Part shown: one piece after another, positions 1-9,052 of the stretch | Layout: each line of letters opens with the position of its first letter | Numbering within the stretch: the stretch's first letter is position 1 | Assembly (NCBI RefSeq): GCF_002234535.1 | Contig: NZ_CP022521.1 | Location: 248,001-312,000 of the forward strand | Reading direction: 5' to 3' | Source of the DNA: Actinoalloteichus hoggarensis | GTDB taxonomy: Bacteria > Actinomycetota > Actinomycetes > Mycobacteriales > Pseudonocardiaceae | DNA length: 64,000 nucleotides | Notes under the pieces: model-generated | The model's input: the letters and a program-made list of their open reading frames with translations, nothing else | Database searches by the model: none | Told to the model about the DNA's origin: nothing | Position numbers and translations under genes: made by a program

Positions 1-641
1 AGCACGTGTGGTTCCGGGGAGTGCGTCACGCCCAGCCGCAGCCTGGCCTTCGGGTCGGGTATGCCCGCGATGTCGGCGTACCGGTCCCGCCGGAGGTGCG
101 GATCGTCCACTCCGGCGGCCACGATCGTGTTGCTCTGCACGCTGAAGGTGCGCCGCCGGTGCGTCAGGTCGAGCCAGCCGCGTTCGGAGAGCGCGGCCCG
201 CAGATCGCGCCACGGCAACGGCACGCCGTGAATGCGCTTGGCCGTGCGTGCGGGCAGCAGGTAGCGCGCGGGATTCTTCGGCTTCGGGGCGTAGTAGTCG
301 TTGCTGCCGAAGACGAAGACGCCGCGTCGATCCAACAACGGTCCCAGCGCACGCAGCACCGAGGGCACCGCCGCCTGATGCGCCAGATTGTCGCCGGTGT
401 TGACGACGAGATCCGGTTCCAGTTCGTCGAGCGCGGCCACCCACCGCTGCTTCGACCGCTGGTTCGGCATCATGTGCAGGTCGGAGATGTGCAGGACACG
501 AAGCGGTCGTGCGCCGGGGGACAGGACCGGCAGCGTCGCGTGCCGAAGCGCCCACGCCGTCCGTTCGATGCCGACGGCATAGCCGAGGGCGGCGACGCCG
601 AGCGCGGCGGTCCCGATCAGGGTGCGGCCGATGGTGTTCAT
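1..641 (-). CDS. Membrane-anchored metallophosphoesterase, C-terminal end outside window
   Basis: The reading frame starts with ATG at 641 and runs off the left edge, so about 213 N-terminal residues are visible. Residues 5-25 form a hydrophobic segment that should anchor the protein in the membrane. The calcineurin-like metal-binding signature follows: ISDLH near residues 52-56, NTGDN about 25 residues later and FGSNDYY after that, matching D-x-H, GDxx and GNHD-type metal ligands. The family hydrolyses phosphomonoesters or phosphodiesters with a dinuclear metal centre; the substrate cannot be read here. Its place near a PonA2-type gene matches Rv3683 of M. tuberculosis, which suggests an envelope-linked role. 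Function at the level of substrate is unknown. Confidence 0.85.
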   Translation of the reverse strand, partial: MNTIGRTLIGTAALGVAALGYAVGIERTAWALRHATLPVLSPGARPLRVLHISDLHMMPNQRSKQRWVAALDELEPDLVVNTGDNLAHQAAVPSVLRALGPLLDRRGVFVFGSNDYYAPKPKNPARYLLPARTAKRIHGVPLPWRDLRAALSERGWLDLTHRRRTFSVQSNTIVAAGVDDPHLRRDRYADIAGIPDPKARLRLGVTHSPEPHV

Positions 642-803
642 CCCGCTCAGCCTAGAAGGCCCGACAGGGCGACGCCGAATCCCGGCACCGCGTCGAGCCG
701 AAGCCGACCGCCGGGTCGTCTCGGCGGGTCGCCTGCCGCTCCACGGTCCCGCTCGGCCGTGACTCGTGAGCAACGCGAGGCCCCGACCGATAGGTTCACC
801 ACC

Positions 804-1274
804 ATGACAGAGCTGAAAGCACGACTGAGGGCGGAGCTCGTCACCGCGATGAAGGCACGGGAAGCCCTCGTGGTGTCCACCCTGCGGATGGCGCTCGCCG
901 CGGTGAGCACCGAGGAGGTCTCGGGGAAGAGCGCGCGAGAGCTCACCGACGATGAGGTGCTCAAGGTACTGGCCAAGGAGGCCAAGAAGCGCGACGAGGC
1001 GGCTGAGGCCTTCGCCGCCGCGGGCCGCCCCGAGCAGGCCGAGGCCGAGCGCGCCGAAGGCGACGTACTGCGTCGCTACCTGCCCGCGCAGCTCGACGAC
1101 GCCGAACTCGCGGCCATCGCGGAGCAGGCGGTGGCCGAGGTCACCGAGACGCTCGGCGAGCGTCCAGGCCAGCGTCAGATGGGGCAGGTCATGAAGATCG
1201 CCACCGCCAGGTCCGCGGGCCGGGCCGACGGCGGCCGGGTGGCCGCGGCGGTACGCGCGCTGCTCCAGGGCTGA
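804..1274 (+). CDS. GatB/YqeY domain protein
   Basis: A 156-residue, highly charged, mostly helical protein beginning MTELKARLRAELVTAMKARE. The later LPAQLDDAELAAIAEQ and GQRQMGQVMKI segments are typical of the GatB/YqeY family, which shares the tRNA-binding tail domain of the amidotransferase subunit GatB. Stand-alone members are small cytoplasmic proteins with suspected tRNA-related roles. The frame stays open well upstream, but ATG 804 is the right start: a TAGGTT -10-like element lies at 791-796, exactly seven bases before it, and there is no ribosome-binding site, which fits a leaderless message. Length is normal for the family (about 150 residues). Confidence 0.9.
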   Translation: MTELKARLRAELVTAMKAREALVVSTLRMALAAVSTEEVSGKSARELTDDEVLKVLAKEAKKRDEAAEAFAAAGRPEQAEAERAEGDVLRRYLPAQLDDAELAAIAEQAVAEVTETLGERPGQRQMGQVMKIATARSAGRADGGRVAAAVRALLQG

Positions 1275-1773
1275 GCTCCTACGGGTCCGAGGCCCGCGGC
1301 CGACGCGGCCTCGGTCCCGGTCGCGGCGCTGTCGCGGCCTTCGCACCTCGCACGCCGCACCGCGCGATTCATGCCGCGTCTCTCCGACGGGGGTTCGCCG
1401 AGCATCGCCCCGGCCGGAGTCATGGCCTGCGGTGGGGCTCCTTCTACGTCCGCCGCGGCCGCACGCCGTCTGCCCGGCGGCGGAGTGACCAAACTGCGTC
1501 GATCACCGTGCGGTCGTGCGGTCGTGCGGTCCTGAAGTGGATCGGCCTACGCGGCGTCCAAGCCTGCGGCGGTCCAGCCCGTCCGCCGCCGTGATGACGG
1601 CCGCCTCGTGCCTCGGCGCGTTCCGCGTCCGCACGGCGAACCGGCGAGATCGGAGGCGCGGGCGAGCGTGGGCATGGCGCCCCCGCTCGACAGCCGCGCC
1701 GGACACCGAGCGTTCCGTCGAGAAGCGGTCGGCTTGATACGCATCAGACGATCACTGACATAGTCTTCCGCGC
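1275..1773. other. Intergenic region without a convincing gene
   Basis: Besides the hairpin just after the YqeY gene I see no gene here. Short open frames exist on both strands but have no start signals and read as arginine- and proline-rich noise. The last 15 bases hold TAGTCT (1761-1766), seven bases before the GTG start of the EI24-type gene, a likely -10 for a leaderless message. Confidence 0.6.
1287..1314 (+). terminator. Terminator-like hairpin after the YqeY gene
   Basis: A perfect 8-bp inverted repeat (CCGAGGCC at 1287-1294, GGCCTCGG at 1307-1314) with a 12-base loop begins 12 bases after the YqeY stop. Three further G-C pairs can form outside it across a mismatch. No T-run follows, which is usual for actinomycete terminators. 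Confidence 0.5.
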
Positions 1774-2538
1774 GTGATCCGCCCCATGCGAGACGCGTTC
1801 ACCGGCCTGGGCATCGCAGGCCGCGGCTACGCGCTCCTCTTCAGCTCACGTCGTCATCTGCTTCGGGGCGCCGTGCCTGCCCTGCTGACGTCGCTGCTCT
1901 ATCTCGGCCTGCTGATCACGCTCGTGGTCTTCAGCGGAGACATCACCGCCTGGCTGACGCCCTTCGCCGACGGCTGGGCGGAACCGCTGCGGTCGTTGAC
2001 CAGAATCACCGTCGGCATCGTGTTCTTCGCCGCCGTCATCGCGGCGGGTCAGGCCGTGTTCCTCACCGTGACGCTGCTGGTCGGCGGGCCTGTCTACGAG
2101 TCCATCTCCGAGGAGATCGACGAGCAGCTGGGCGGCGGGGTCGTCGAGGAGGCGCAGACCGGCTGGTTCCGCTCGGTGCTCGCGGGACTCGGGGATGCCG
2201 TCCGCATGCTGTTCCGCTCGCTGATCTGGGCGGTCGTGCTGATGGCACTCGGCTTCATCCCGATCCTGGGTCTGCTCGTGCCGCTGCTCGCGATCCTGGT
2301 GGGATCGTGGCTGCTGGCCCTGGAGATCACCTCGCTGCCGATGGGGCGACGCGGGATCGGCCTGGTCGACTGCCGACGGAGGCTGCGGCGGCGGCGGATG
2401 CTCGCCCTCGGATTCGCCCTGCCGAACTACCTGCTGATGCTGGTTCCCTTCGCGGCTCTGATCGCGACGCCCGCGGCGCTGGCGGGCGGGACGGTCCTCG
2501 CCCGCACCCTGCTGGACGAGGAGACCGCCGCCGCCTGA
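1774..2538 (+). CDS. EI24 domain membrane protein
   Basis: A 254-residue integral membrane protein with about four hydrophobic spans (near residues 30-55, 88-115, 148-185 and 205-240). The N-terminal MRDAFTGLGIAGRGYALLFS and the internal VGGPVYESISEEIDEQLGG segment are characteristic of the EI24/CysZ-like family. CysZ members move sulfate; for actinobacterial EI24 proteins the substrate is not established, so I do not assign transport. GTG 1774 is chosen because TAGTCT at 1761-1766 sits seven bases upstream, suggesting a leaderless transcript. The gene converges on ponA2, whose end is 52 bases away. Confidence 0.83.
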   Translation: MIRPMRDAFTGLGIAGRGYALLFSSRRHLLRGAVPALLTSLLYLGLLITLVVFSGDITAWLTPFADGWAEPLRSLTRITVGIVFFAAVIAAGQAVFLTVTLLVGGPVYESISEEIDEQLGGGVVEEAQTGWFRSVLAGLGDAVRMLFRSLIWAVVLMALGFIPILGLLVPLLAILVGSWLLALEITSLPMGRRGIGLVDCRRRLRRRRMLALGFALPNYLLMLVPFAALIATPAALAGGTVLARTLLDEETAAA

Positions 2539-2590
2539 GCCGAGGCCACAGGCGGCGGCGGTCCGGCGCACGCCTTCGACGCCGTCATCG

Positions 2591-5152
2591 TCACCCGTCT
2601 GGTTCCTGCACCGGAGGCCGGTCACCTGGTGGGGTGACATCGGGCGGCGGCTCGCCCGGCGGCGGGCCCTCCGGGGGCGGCGGCTGCGGTGGCCGCGGCG
2701 GCTGCGTGGGCGGCGGGGCGGGGGGAGGTGCGCTCGGTGGCGGGGTCGGCGGCTGCCCGCCGCCGTCCGTCGGCGGGGGTGGAACCGGCGGACTGGGGAC
2801 CGGGGGCGGCGTGGTCGGTGCGCCGCTCTGCGACGGCGGTGCGTCGGACGACTCCGACGGGCGTCCGGTGCTGACCGAGATGGTGATGGTGTCGCCCGGC
2901 ATCGCGAAGCCCTGGGGAGACTGGCTGACCACGGTGCCCTCGGGCTCCTCGGCGTCGACCGACTGTTCGGAGACCGAGAAGTCCGCGTCCTCCAGCACCT
3001 TCCTGGCCTCGCCGGAGTTCATGCCGACCACGTCGGGGGCGTGCAGGTCCCCGCCGCCGTCGGCGTACCTCGGGTCGAGTTCGGGGAGTTCGGCGACCGG
3101 CAGCGACTCGTGGACCGGCGTCATCGCCGAGAACCAGGTTCGGGCCGGGACACGACCGCCGAAGATGTTCCCGCCGCCCCCGCACAGTCGCGGCGGCTCG
3201 CCGTCGCAGATTCCTTGGATCTCTCGGCCGTCGTTGAACGTGAGGACGGCGCCCGCCATCTGCGGGGTGGCGCCGATGAAGCCCGCCGAGTAGTAGTCCT
3301 GCGCCGTGCCGGTCTTGCCCATCATCGGCCGGGTCCAGTCGGCGGCGGCGGCGGCCGCGGTGGCGGTGCCGTCGGTGTGGTCCTTGGAGAGGCCGTGGAA
3401 CAGGCCGTCGGCCAGCTTCTCGTCGACGACCTGCTCGCAGGGCGCCTCAGTGATCGGAACCGGGTTTCCTGAGCGATCCAAGACCTCTTCGATCGGAGAC
3501 GGCGGGCACCACACGCCGCCGCTGACGATCGTGGCGGACACGTTGGCCAGTTCCAGCACGCTGGTCGGGGTGAAGCCGAGGGTGAAGGCGCCCATGTTGT
3601 GCTTCTTGAGGAACTCGCCCTGCTGCATGTTGCGGTCTTCGGTCTCGGCGTCCAGATCGACCGGGTCGCCTCGGTGATTGACGCCCGCCATGCCCTCGCG
3701 CATGCCGAGCCGCTCCGCCATGTCGACCGTCGCATCCAGGCCGACGCGCTCCTGCAGCATCACGAAGGACGTGTTGGGGGACTGCGCCAGCGCGTCCTGC
3801 AGGGTCATCGTGGCGGGATAGCCGTTCTCGCCGTAGTTGGAGACGGTGTATCCGTCGCCGTTGTTGATGTAGGTCATCGCGGTGTAGGTCTGCGGAGCCT
3901 CCACCTCGTTGTAGATGCCCATGCCCATCTCCAGGGCGGCGGCCGTGGTGAACACCTTGTAGATCGACCCCGCGCCGAACTTGGTCATGTCGCTGGGCAG
4001 CGCGTACATGGTCTGGCCCTCTTCCAGGTCCAGCCCGTAGTCGCGGTTGGCCACCAGCGCGCGGACCTTGTGGTGCTCGGTGCCGGGCTCCACGATCGCC
4101 ATGACGTTGGCGATGCCGGGGGTGTCCTTGGGGACCTCCTGCATCGCGGACTCCTTGGCCGCGTCGTTGGCGGCCTGGTCCAGCGTCGTGCGGATGGTGT
4201 AGCCGCCTCGCCTGAGCTGGTCCTTCGAGAAGCCCGCCCGCTGGAGGTAGTCCAGGACGTACTCGCAGAAGAAGCCGTCGTTGGGGCCTGCGCCCACACA
4301 GTCGTTCGGCGGTCTGCCCAGGGGCTCGGCCAGCCCGAGCGGCTCGGCCAGCGCCTCCTCCTTCGCCTCCGGCGTGATCCGGCCCTGGGAGGCCATCAGC
4401 TCGATAACGACGTTGCGCCGGACGAGTGCCTCCTCGGGGGCGCTGCCGGGGTTGAGCGCGCCGGGGCTGTTCACGATGCCCGCGAGCATCGCGGACTGGG
4501 CGACGGTGAGCTTGTCGGCGGTGGTGTTGAAGTACGTCTGTGCCGCGGCGGCGATCCCGTAGGTCTGGTTGCCGAACGGTACGACGTTCAGATAACCGGC
4601 GAGGATCTCCTCCTTGTCCAGGTTCTGTTCGAGCTGGAGTGCGACCCGGATCTCCCGCAGCTTGCGGGCGGGCGTCTGCTCCTGCGACTTCGCCTGCTGC
4701 GCCGGATTGCCGTTGGCCACGACGTGGACGAGATAGTTCTTCACGTACTGCTGCGTGAGAGTCGAGCCGCCCTGGGCGATCGATCCCTCCATCTGATTCG
4801 TGATGGCCGCTCGGATCGTCCCGCGCCAGTCGACCCCTTCGTGGTCGTAGAAGCGCTGGTCTTCCACTGCCACGATCGCGGCCTTCATCGTGTCGGCGAT
4901 CTCGTGCGGTTCGACGATGACGCGGTACTGATCGAAGAGGTACGCGATCTCGGCGCCGTCGGAATCGGTGATCGTGGTCAGCAGCGGCGGATCGGTGGAC
5001 ACCAGGTCGGCTGAGATGCTGTCCACCGTGTTGCTGGCCTGATTGGACACCATGCCCAGGCCGCCTGCCACGGGAAACAGCACTCCTGCCGTCAGCACGC
5101 CTGCCAGCGCGCAGAAGCCGAGGAGCTTGAGAAGCCGGTTCCTGAGGTGCAC
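2591..5152 (-). CDS. ponA2: Bifunctional penicillin-binding protein with PASTA domain (PonA2 type)
   Basis: This 853-residue class A penicillin-binding protein polymerises and cross-links peptidoglycan outside the membrane. A cytoplasmic stub and membrane anchor occupy residues 1-35. The GT51 glycosyltransferase domain carries EDQRFYDHEGVDWRG (97-111) and QGGSTLTQQYVKN (128-139). The transpeptidase domain has the SxxK serine at S396-K399, SPN at 458-460 and KTGT at 613-616. A single PASTA domain lies at about 705-763, followed by a roughly 90-residue Pro/Gly-rich tail. One PASTA domain and a whiB4 neighbour identify the PonA2 branch. GTG 5152 is seven bases downstream of a TACTGT -10 element, so the message is probably leaderless. 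It is transcribed divergently from whiB4. Confidence 0.96.
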   Translation of the reverse strand: MHLRNRLLKLLGFCALAGVLTAGVLFPVAGGLGMVSNQASNTVDSISADLVSTDPPLLTTITDSDGAEIAYLFDQYRVIVEPHEIADTMKAAIVAVEDQRFYDHEGVDWRGTIRAAITNQMEGSIAQGGSTLTQQYVKNYLVHVVANGNPAQQAKSQEQTPARKLREIRVALQLEQNLDKEEILAGYLNVVPFGNQTYGIAAAAQTYFNTTADKLTVAQSAMLAGIVNSPGALNPGSAPEEALVRRNVVIELMASQGRITPEAKEEALAEPLGLAEPLGRPPNDCVGAGPNDGFFCEYVLDYLQRAGFSKDQLRRGGYTIRTTLDQAANDAAKESAMQEVPKDTPGIANVMAIVEPGTEHHKVRALVANRDYGLDLEEGQTMYALPSDMTKFGAGSIYKVFTTAAALEMGMGIYNEVEAPQTYTAMTYINNGDGYTVSNYGENGYPATMTLQDALAQSPNTSFVMLQERVGLDATVDMAERLGMREGMAGVNHRGDPVDLDAETEDRNMQQGEFLKKHNMGAFTLGFTPTSVLELANVSATIVSGGVWCPPSPIEEVLDRSGNPVPITEAPCEQVVDEKLADGLFHGLSKDHTDGTATAAAAAADWTRPMMGKTGTAQDYYSAGFIGATPQMAGAVLTFNDGREIQGICDGEPPRLCGGGGNIFGGRVPARTWFSAMTPVHESLPVAELPELDPRYADGGGDLHAPDVVGMNSGEARKVLEDADFSVSEQSVDAEEPEGTVVSQSPQGFAMPGDTITISVSTGRPSESSDAPPSQSGAPTTPPPVPSPPVPPPPTDGGGQPPTPPPSAPPPAPPPTQPPRPPQPPPPEGPPPGEPPPDVTPPGDRPPVQEPDG

Positions 5153-5159
5153 GGACCCA

Positions 5160-5188
5160 ACAGTACTGGCGAACGGCCGGTGTGCTAA
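5160..5188 (-). promoter_or_regulatory. Probable ponA2 promoter, leaderless
   Basis: Read on the minus strand: TTAGCA (5188-5183), 17-base spacer, TACTGT (5165-5160), then seven bases to the GTG start. Spacing and hexamers fit a housekeeping sigma-factor promoter giving a leaderless mRNA. Confidence 0.5.
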
Positions 5189-5273
5189 TGGACCAACGAG
5201 CAGATCCTACCCGAATAGATGACTAAGGGTGCCACTCTGCGTTACCTTGAGTAATTGTTGAGGTACCCGGTGA

Positions 5274-5306
5274 TTTAGATGGAACCGACGGGCTCTACAG
5301 TCCGTC
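5274..5306 (+). promoter_or_regulatory. Candidate whiB4 promoter
   Basis: Two overlapping readings exist. TTTAGA (5274-5279), a 16-base spacer and TACAGT (5296-5301) resemble a housekeeping promoter. GGAAC (5281-5285), 17 bases and CGTC (5303-5306) resemble an ECF sigma-factor promoter, which would suit a redox-responsive WhiB gene. I cannot tell which, if either, is used. Confidence 0.3.
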
Positions 5307-5415
5307 AACGTCTCACGACAGGGAAACGCAGAACGTGACACTGATGTGGAACGTTGCTCACAGCGGGTGCCGGGGGGTGCCCTAAAGAGTCGGAAGACGG
5401 CAGGAGCTGGGGGAC

Positions 5416-5718
5416 ATGATGTTCGACCAGGGGGACTGGCGGATCAAGGCGGCGTGCCGCGACGAGGACCCGGACCAGTTGTTCGTGCGTGGAGCGGAGC
5501 AGCGGAAGGCCAAGTTGGTCTGCCTCGGCTGCCCGGTTCGTACCGAATGTCTGGCCGAGGCGCTGGATAACCGGATCGAGTTCGGTGTCTGGGGTGGGAT
5601 GACGGAACGCGAGCGGCGTGCGCTGCTCCGGCGTCGTCCCGACGTCCTCTCGTGGGCGGAGCTGCTTCAGGAAGCACGACGGAATCATTCCGACATGGAG
5701 GAATACCAGGTCTCGTAG
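5416..5718 (+). CDS. whiB4: WhiB-family iron-sulfur transcription factor (WhiB4-like)
   Basis: A 100-residue WhiB protein. The four cluster-binding cysteines are C14, C36, C39 and C45 (C-x21-C-x2-C-x5-C), followed by the GVWGG turn at residues 57-61 and a basic RRALLRRR stretch that would contact DNA or a sigma factor. WhiB proteins carry an oxygen- and NO-sensitive [4Fe-4S] cluster and act only in actinobacteria. Position opposite ponA2 and beside the ArsA-type pair matches whiB4 (Rv3681c). ATG 5416 is preceded by a GGAG at 5403 in a purine-rich stretch; ATG 5419 is an alternative. It converges with the ATPase gene, 30 bases away. Confidence 0.96.
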   Translation: MMFDQGDWRIKAACRDEDPDQLFVRGAEQRKAKLVCLGCPVRTECLAEALDNRIEFGVWGGMTERERRALLRRRPDVLSWAELLQEARRNHSDMEEYQVS

Positions 5719-5748
5719 GCCCGCCTCAAGCCGGACGTCATCGGGACG

Positions 5749-6927
5749 TCAGTTCGATGACCCGGCCGAGGCCAGGCGTTCGCCGATCTCCTGGAGGCCG
5801 GCGAGATCGTGTACGTCGTCGGGCAGCGCGGGGACGCCGACGACGGCCACCTCGGGATGTGACCTGGTGAAGCGGGACAGCAGCCGCAGCTCACGCTCGG
5901 CCAGCGCCACGCGGTCCGCGTGCAGCCGGAGCACGGCTTCGGCCAGCGGGCTGCTGTTCCGCCCCGCCAGATCCTCGGCGGCCGACAGCGAGGCCGCCGA
6001 GGACAGGCCCGCGATGACGGGATGCGTTCGATTGATCACCAGCCCGGCCAGCGGCATCTGCTCTCCCGCGAGCCGGTCCACGAAGTAGGAGGCCTCCCGC
6101 AGCGCGTCGGGTTCGGGCGTGGCGATCACCAGGAAGGCCGTTCCCGGCGAGCGCAGCGTGCGATAGGTGTGTTCGGCACGTTCGCGAAACCCGCCGAACA
6201 TGCTGTCGAACGCCTGGACGAACGCGGAGGCGTCGGCCAGGAGCTGGCCGCCGACGACGGTGGAGACGGCCTTGCTGAACAGGGAGAACCCGGCGCCGAC
6301 CAGACGACGGAGGCCGCGTCCACCCGCCCGGGCGGGCGCGGAGAGCAGCCGGATCAGTTTGCCGTCCAGCACCGTGGACAGCCGTTGTGGAGCATCCAGG
6401 AAGTCCAGTGCGGACCGGCTCGGCGGCGTGTCGACGATGATCAGATCCCAGGAGCCGTCCTGAGTGAGCTGTCCGAGCTTCTCCATCGCCATGTACTCCT
6501 GAGTGCCGGAGAAGGACGTGGAGATCGTCTGATAGAACGGGTTGGTCAGGATGGCGTCGGCCCGCTCCCGACCCGCGTGCGCGAGCACCATGTCGTCGAA
6601 GGTGCGCCGCATGTCCAGCATCATGGCGTGCAGTTCGCCCCGGAGTTCGAGACCCGGGACCCGCACCTGCCTCGGCTGGTTCGACAACTCCTTCAGCCCG
6701 AGTGACTGGGCCAGCCTGCGTGCCGGATCGATGGTCAACACCACCGTCCGGCGTCCCCGATCGGCCGCGCGCAGTGCCAGCGCGGCGGCGGTCGTGGTCT
6801 TGCCGACTCCGCCGGAACCGCAGCAGACCAGTACGGTCGTGTCCGGGTCGTCGATCAGGGAGTCGACGGCCAGCTCCGGTGGTCGGCGGCGTTGCCCGCC
6901 TGATGACGCATCCGGCATCGGTGTCAC
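5749..6927 (-). CDS. ArsA-family ATPase, second of a pair
   Basis: A P-loop ATPase of the ArsA/GET3 group (392 residues from GTG 6927). It carries the deviant Walker A motif [12 protein letters not shown], a switch segment [13 protein letters not shown], and [13 protein letters not shown]. Relatives move oxyanions or tail-anchored proteins; the actinobacterial pair next to whiB4 (Rv3679-Rv3680) has no assured substrate, and no ArsB-type membrane partner lies here. The start overlaps the stop of the upstream ATPase as GTGA, so the two are translationally coupled and probably form a heterodimer. ATG 6918 is an alternative start. The frame extends farther upstream, but that part only shadows the first ATPase. 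Confidence 0.93.
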   Translation of the reverse strand: MTPMPDASSGGQRRRPPELAVDSLIDDPDTTVLVCCGSGGVGKTTTAAALALRAADRGRRTVVLTIDPARRLAQSLGLKELSNQPRQVRVPGLELRGELHAMMLDMRRTFDDMVLAHAGRERADAILTNPFYQTISTSFSGTQEYMAMEKLGQLTQDGSWDLIIVDTPPSRSALDFLDAPQRLSTVLDGKLIRLLSAPARAGGRGLRRLVGAGFSLFSKAVSTVVGGQLLADASAFVQAFDSMFGGFRERAEHTYRTLRSPGTAFLVIATPEPDALREASYFVDRLAGEQMPLAGLVINRTHPVIAGLSSAASLSAAEDLAGRNSSPLAEAVLRLHADRVALAERELRLLSRFTRSHPEVAVVGVPALPDDVHDLAGLQEIGERLASAGSSN

Positions 6928-7928
6928 CGGACTCCCTGGTCTCGTAGCGCCCCGGCCAGTTCGAACAGCGTCGTCCGATTGATGCCGTCGGTGTACTCGG
7001 GCAGCTCCAGCGTCGGGAGGTCCGGCTGTTCCAGCCTGTCCCGGGCCCTGGCCGCGGACCGCACGCCGATCGCGTGCTCGATCGTCTCCGTGACGAGGTC
7101 CTCGATGGTCGCCTCGTCCAGTTCCAGACCGGCGGACTCGAGCCCGGCGCGCACCCTGGCCGGATCGACCCGCCCGCCCGCCGCCGCGGTGACAGACCTG
7201 GCGGGCAGGTGAGCCGGACGTACCCGGTTGACCAGGACCGCACCGGGGCGCAGGTCCGCGGCGTCGAGTTCCGCCACCGCCTCCAGGGTCTCGCGCACGG
7301 GAAGCTCCTCCAACAGGCTCACCAGGTGCACCGCGGTGTCGCCCGAGTGCAGCAGCCGCACCACGCCGTCGCTCTGGCTCCGGATCGGACCGACCTTCGC
7401 CAGGTCCGCCATCGCGCGGGTGACGTCGAGGAACTTGACCACTCGCCCGGTCGGCGGCGCGTCCACCACCACCGTGTCGTAGACGTGGCGTCCGCGCTCG
7501 TCGATCCGACGCACGCATTCCTTGATCTTCCCGGTGAGCAGCACGTCGCGGAGGCCGGGGGCCAGGGTGGTGGCGAACTCGACGGCGCCCATCCTGCGCA
7601 GTGTCCGACCGGCGAATCCCAGGTTGTAGAACATCGTGAGGTACTCCAACAGCGCGGCCTCTGCGTCGATGGCCAACGCGAGCACCTCACCGCCGCCCGG
7701 GCCGGTCGCGAGGTGCTCTTCGGAGTAGGGCAGCGGCGGCGTCCCGAAGACGCCGGCGATGCCCTGTCGGTCCTCGACCTCCACGAGCAGCACCCGCCTG
7801 CCGCGGTCGGCCAGCGCGAGCGCGAGGGCAGCGGCCATCGTCGTCTTGCCCGTGCCCCCCTTGCCGGTGACCACATGCAGTCGGGCCCGGGCAAGCTGCT
7901 CCGTCCATCCGGCGGTCGACGCCCTCAC
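6924..7928 (-). CDS. ArsA-family ATPase, first of a pair
   Basis: A 334-residue P-loop ATPase with the deviant Walker [15 protein letters not shown] at about residues 22-35, the [14 protein letters not shown] segment where ArsA has its adenine and switch contacts, and [16 protein letters not shown] as switch II. It is related to, but clearly different from, the ATPase immediately downstream, which fits a heterodimer. GTG 7928 lies six bases after TAGGCT (7940-7935, minus strand), so the operon message is probably leaderless. The upstream gene on the same strand is a small membrane protein ending 105 bases away. Confidence 0.93.
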   Translation of the reverse strand: MRASTAGWTEQLARARLHVVTGKGGTGKTTMAAALALALADRGRRVLLVEVEDRQGIAGVFGTPPLPYSEEHLATGPGGGEVLALAIDAEAALLEYLTMFYNLGFAGRTLRRMGAVEFATTLAPGLRDVLLTGKIKECVRRIDERGRHVYDTVVVDAPPTGRVVKFLDVTRAMADLAKVGPIRSQSDGVVRLLHSGDTAVHLVSLLEELPVRETLEAVAELDAADLRPGAVLVNRVRPAHLPARSVTAAAGGRVDPARVRAGLESAGLELDEATIEDLVTETIEHAIGVRSAARARDRLEQPDLPTLELPEYTDGINRTTLFELAGALRDQGVR

Positions 7929-8033
7929 GCGGTCAGCCTAAGGGGGTCGAGCGGTGTGTCGGGAACGTGTGTGTCCGTTTCCCCGTCGCGTGTCTCGGCC
8001 GCGGGGCCGCCCGCGCCGTCGATCGGGCAGCGA

Positions 8034-8285
8034 CTACTCGGCGAGCGTGATCACCGTCACGGCGATCGCGGTGGCCGCGACGAGTCCCCAGGCGAAGGTG
8101 GGCGGGAGGACGGTGGCGACCAGCGCGACGCAGACCGCGAGGAGGGCGAGGGAGATTCCGCCTGCTCGCAGCACGTCGACCTGGGTGCTGCCTCGTCGAT
8201 CCCGCGCCTGCGCCATGGCCACGAGCACTAAGACCATGCCCCCGACCACCATGAGCACGGTCGCGATGATCCGCCACGTCTCCAC
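8034..8285 (-). CDS. Small membrane protein of unknown function
   Basis: An 83-residue protein with two or three hydrophobic helices (residues 5-25, 42-63 and 65-80) and a short basic linker AQARDRRGST. I do not recognise a family. The start GTG 8285 is six bases after TAGCGT on the minus strand, the same leaderless pattern as its neighbours, and this supports a real gene. It lies upstream of, and on the same strand as, the ArsA-type pair, so it could be a membrane partner of those ATPases; that is only an inference from position. Confidence 0.65.
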   Translation of the reverse strand: METWRIIATVLMVVGGMVLVLVAMAQARDRRGSTQVDVLRAGGISLALLAVCVALVATVLPPTFAWGLVAATAIAVTVITLAE

Positions 8286-8396
8286 CCCTCAACGCTAGCG
8301 GGATGCGAGACGCCGCAGTACGTCCGAACGGCCGTGTCGATACACCCATTCGTGGGGATGGCACCGCGAAGCCGGATCAACAGATACCCTCCGTCA

Positions 8397-8552
8397 ATGA
8401 CAAAGTGGGAGTACGCCACGGTCCCGCTCCTGATCCATGCGACCAAGCAGATTCTTGATCAGTGGGGCGAGGACGGCTGGGAGCTGGTGACCGTTCTGCC
8501 CGGCCCGACCGGTGAGCAGCTCGTCGCCTACCTCAAGCGACCGAAGGGGTGA
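8397..8552 (+). CDS. DUF4177-like small protein
   Basis: A 51-residue protein, MTKWEYATVPLLIHATKQIL then DQWGEDGWELVTVLPGP and LVAYLKRPKG. The opening WEY and the central GEDGWELV are hallmarks of the DUF4177 group of very small cytoplasmic proteins, whose function is unknown. ATG 8397 lies six bases after TACCCT (8385-8390), a leaderless arrangement, and this excludes longer readings of the frame. The RidA gene follows seven bases later and is almost certainly co-transcribed. Confidence 0.78.
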   Translation: MTKWEYATVPLLIHATKQILDQWGEDGWELVTVLPGPTGEQLVAYLKRPKG

Positions 8553-8559
8553 TGGTCGG

Positions 8560-9033
8560 GTGACCGAGCAGGATCGACCGTCCTGGACGGCACGACTGGC
8601 CGAACTCGGCATCGAGCTGCCGCCCGTCGCGGCGCCCGTCGCGGCCTACGTGCCCGCGGTGCGCTCCGGTTCGCACGTCTACACCTCCGGTCAACTGCCG
8701 ATGGTGGACGGTGCGCTTCAGGCGTCGGGCAAGGTCGGCGCCGAGGTCAGTCCCGAGGAGGCCAAGGCCTATGCCAGGACCTGCGGCCTCAACGCGCTGG
8801 CGGCGGTGCACGCGCTGGTGGGCCTCGATTCGATCGTCCGAGTCGTCAAGGTCGTCGGCTTCGTCGCCTCGGCCGAGGGCTTCACCGGACAACCCGCGGT
8901 GATCAACGGCGCCTCAGAGCTGTTCGGTGAGGTGTTCCCCGAGACCGGCGGGCACGCGAGATCGGCGGTCGGGGTGGCCGAACTGCCGTTGGGCGCCCCG
9001 GTCGAGGTCGAGATCGTCGTCGAAGTCGCCTGA
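8560..9033 (+). CDS. RidA/YjgF-family protein
   Basis: A 157-residue member of the Rid family, trimeric enzymes that hydrolyse reactive enamine/imine intermediates from amino-acid metabolism; several subfamilies have other or unknown substrates. Diagnostic segments are VYTSGQLPM, GVELDS-like LVGLDSIVRVVKVVGFV, and the C-terminal GGHARSAVGVAELPLGAPVE, where the arginine matches the substrate-carboxylate-binding Arg of RidA. GTG 8560 begins seven bases after the stop of the DUF4177-like gene. The frame is open upstream only because it shadows that gene. It corresponds in position to Rv3678c. Confidence 0.9.
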   Translation: MTEQDRPSWTARLAELGIELPPVAAPVAAYVPAVRSGSHVYTSGQLPMVDGALQASGKVGAEVSPEEAKAYARTCGLNALAAVHALVGLDSIVRVVKVVGFVASAEGFTGQPAVINGASELFGEVFPETGGHARSAVGVAELPLGAPVEVEIVVEVA

Positions 9034-9052
9034 ACCTGAACGGAGAAACCCG

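Noticed and set aside
6..803. Plus-strand open frame running into the YqeY gene
   Set aside because: It is antisense to the metallophosphoesterase, whose motifs are clear on the minus strand, and the YqeY start is set by ATG 804 with its -10 element.
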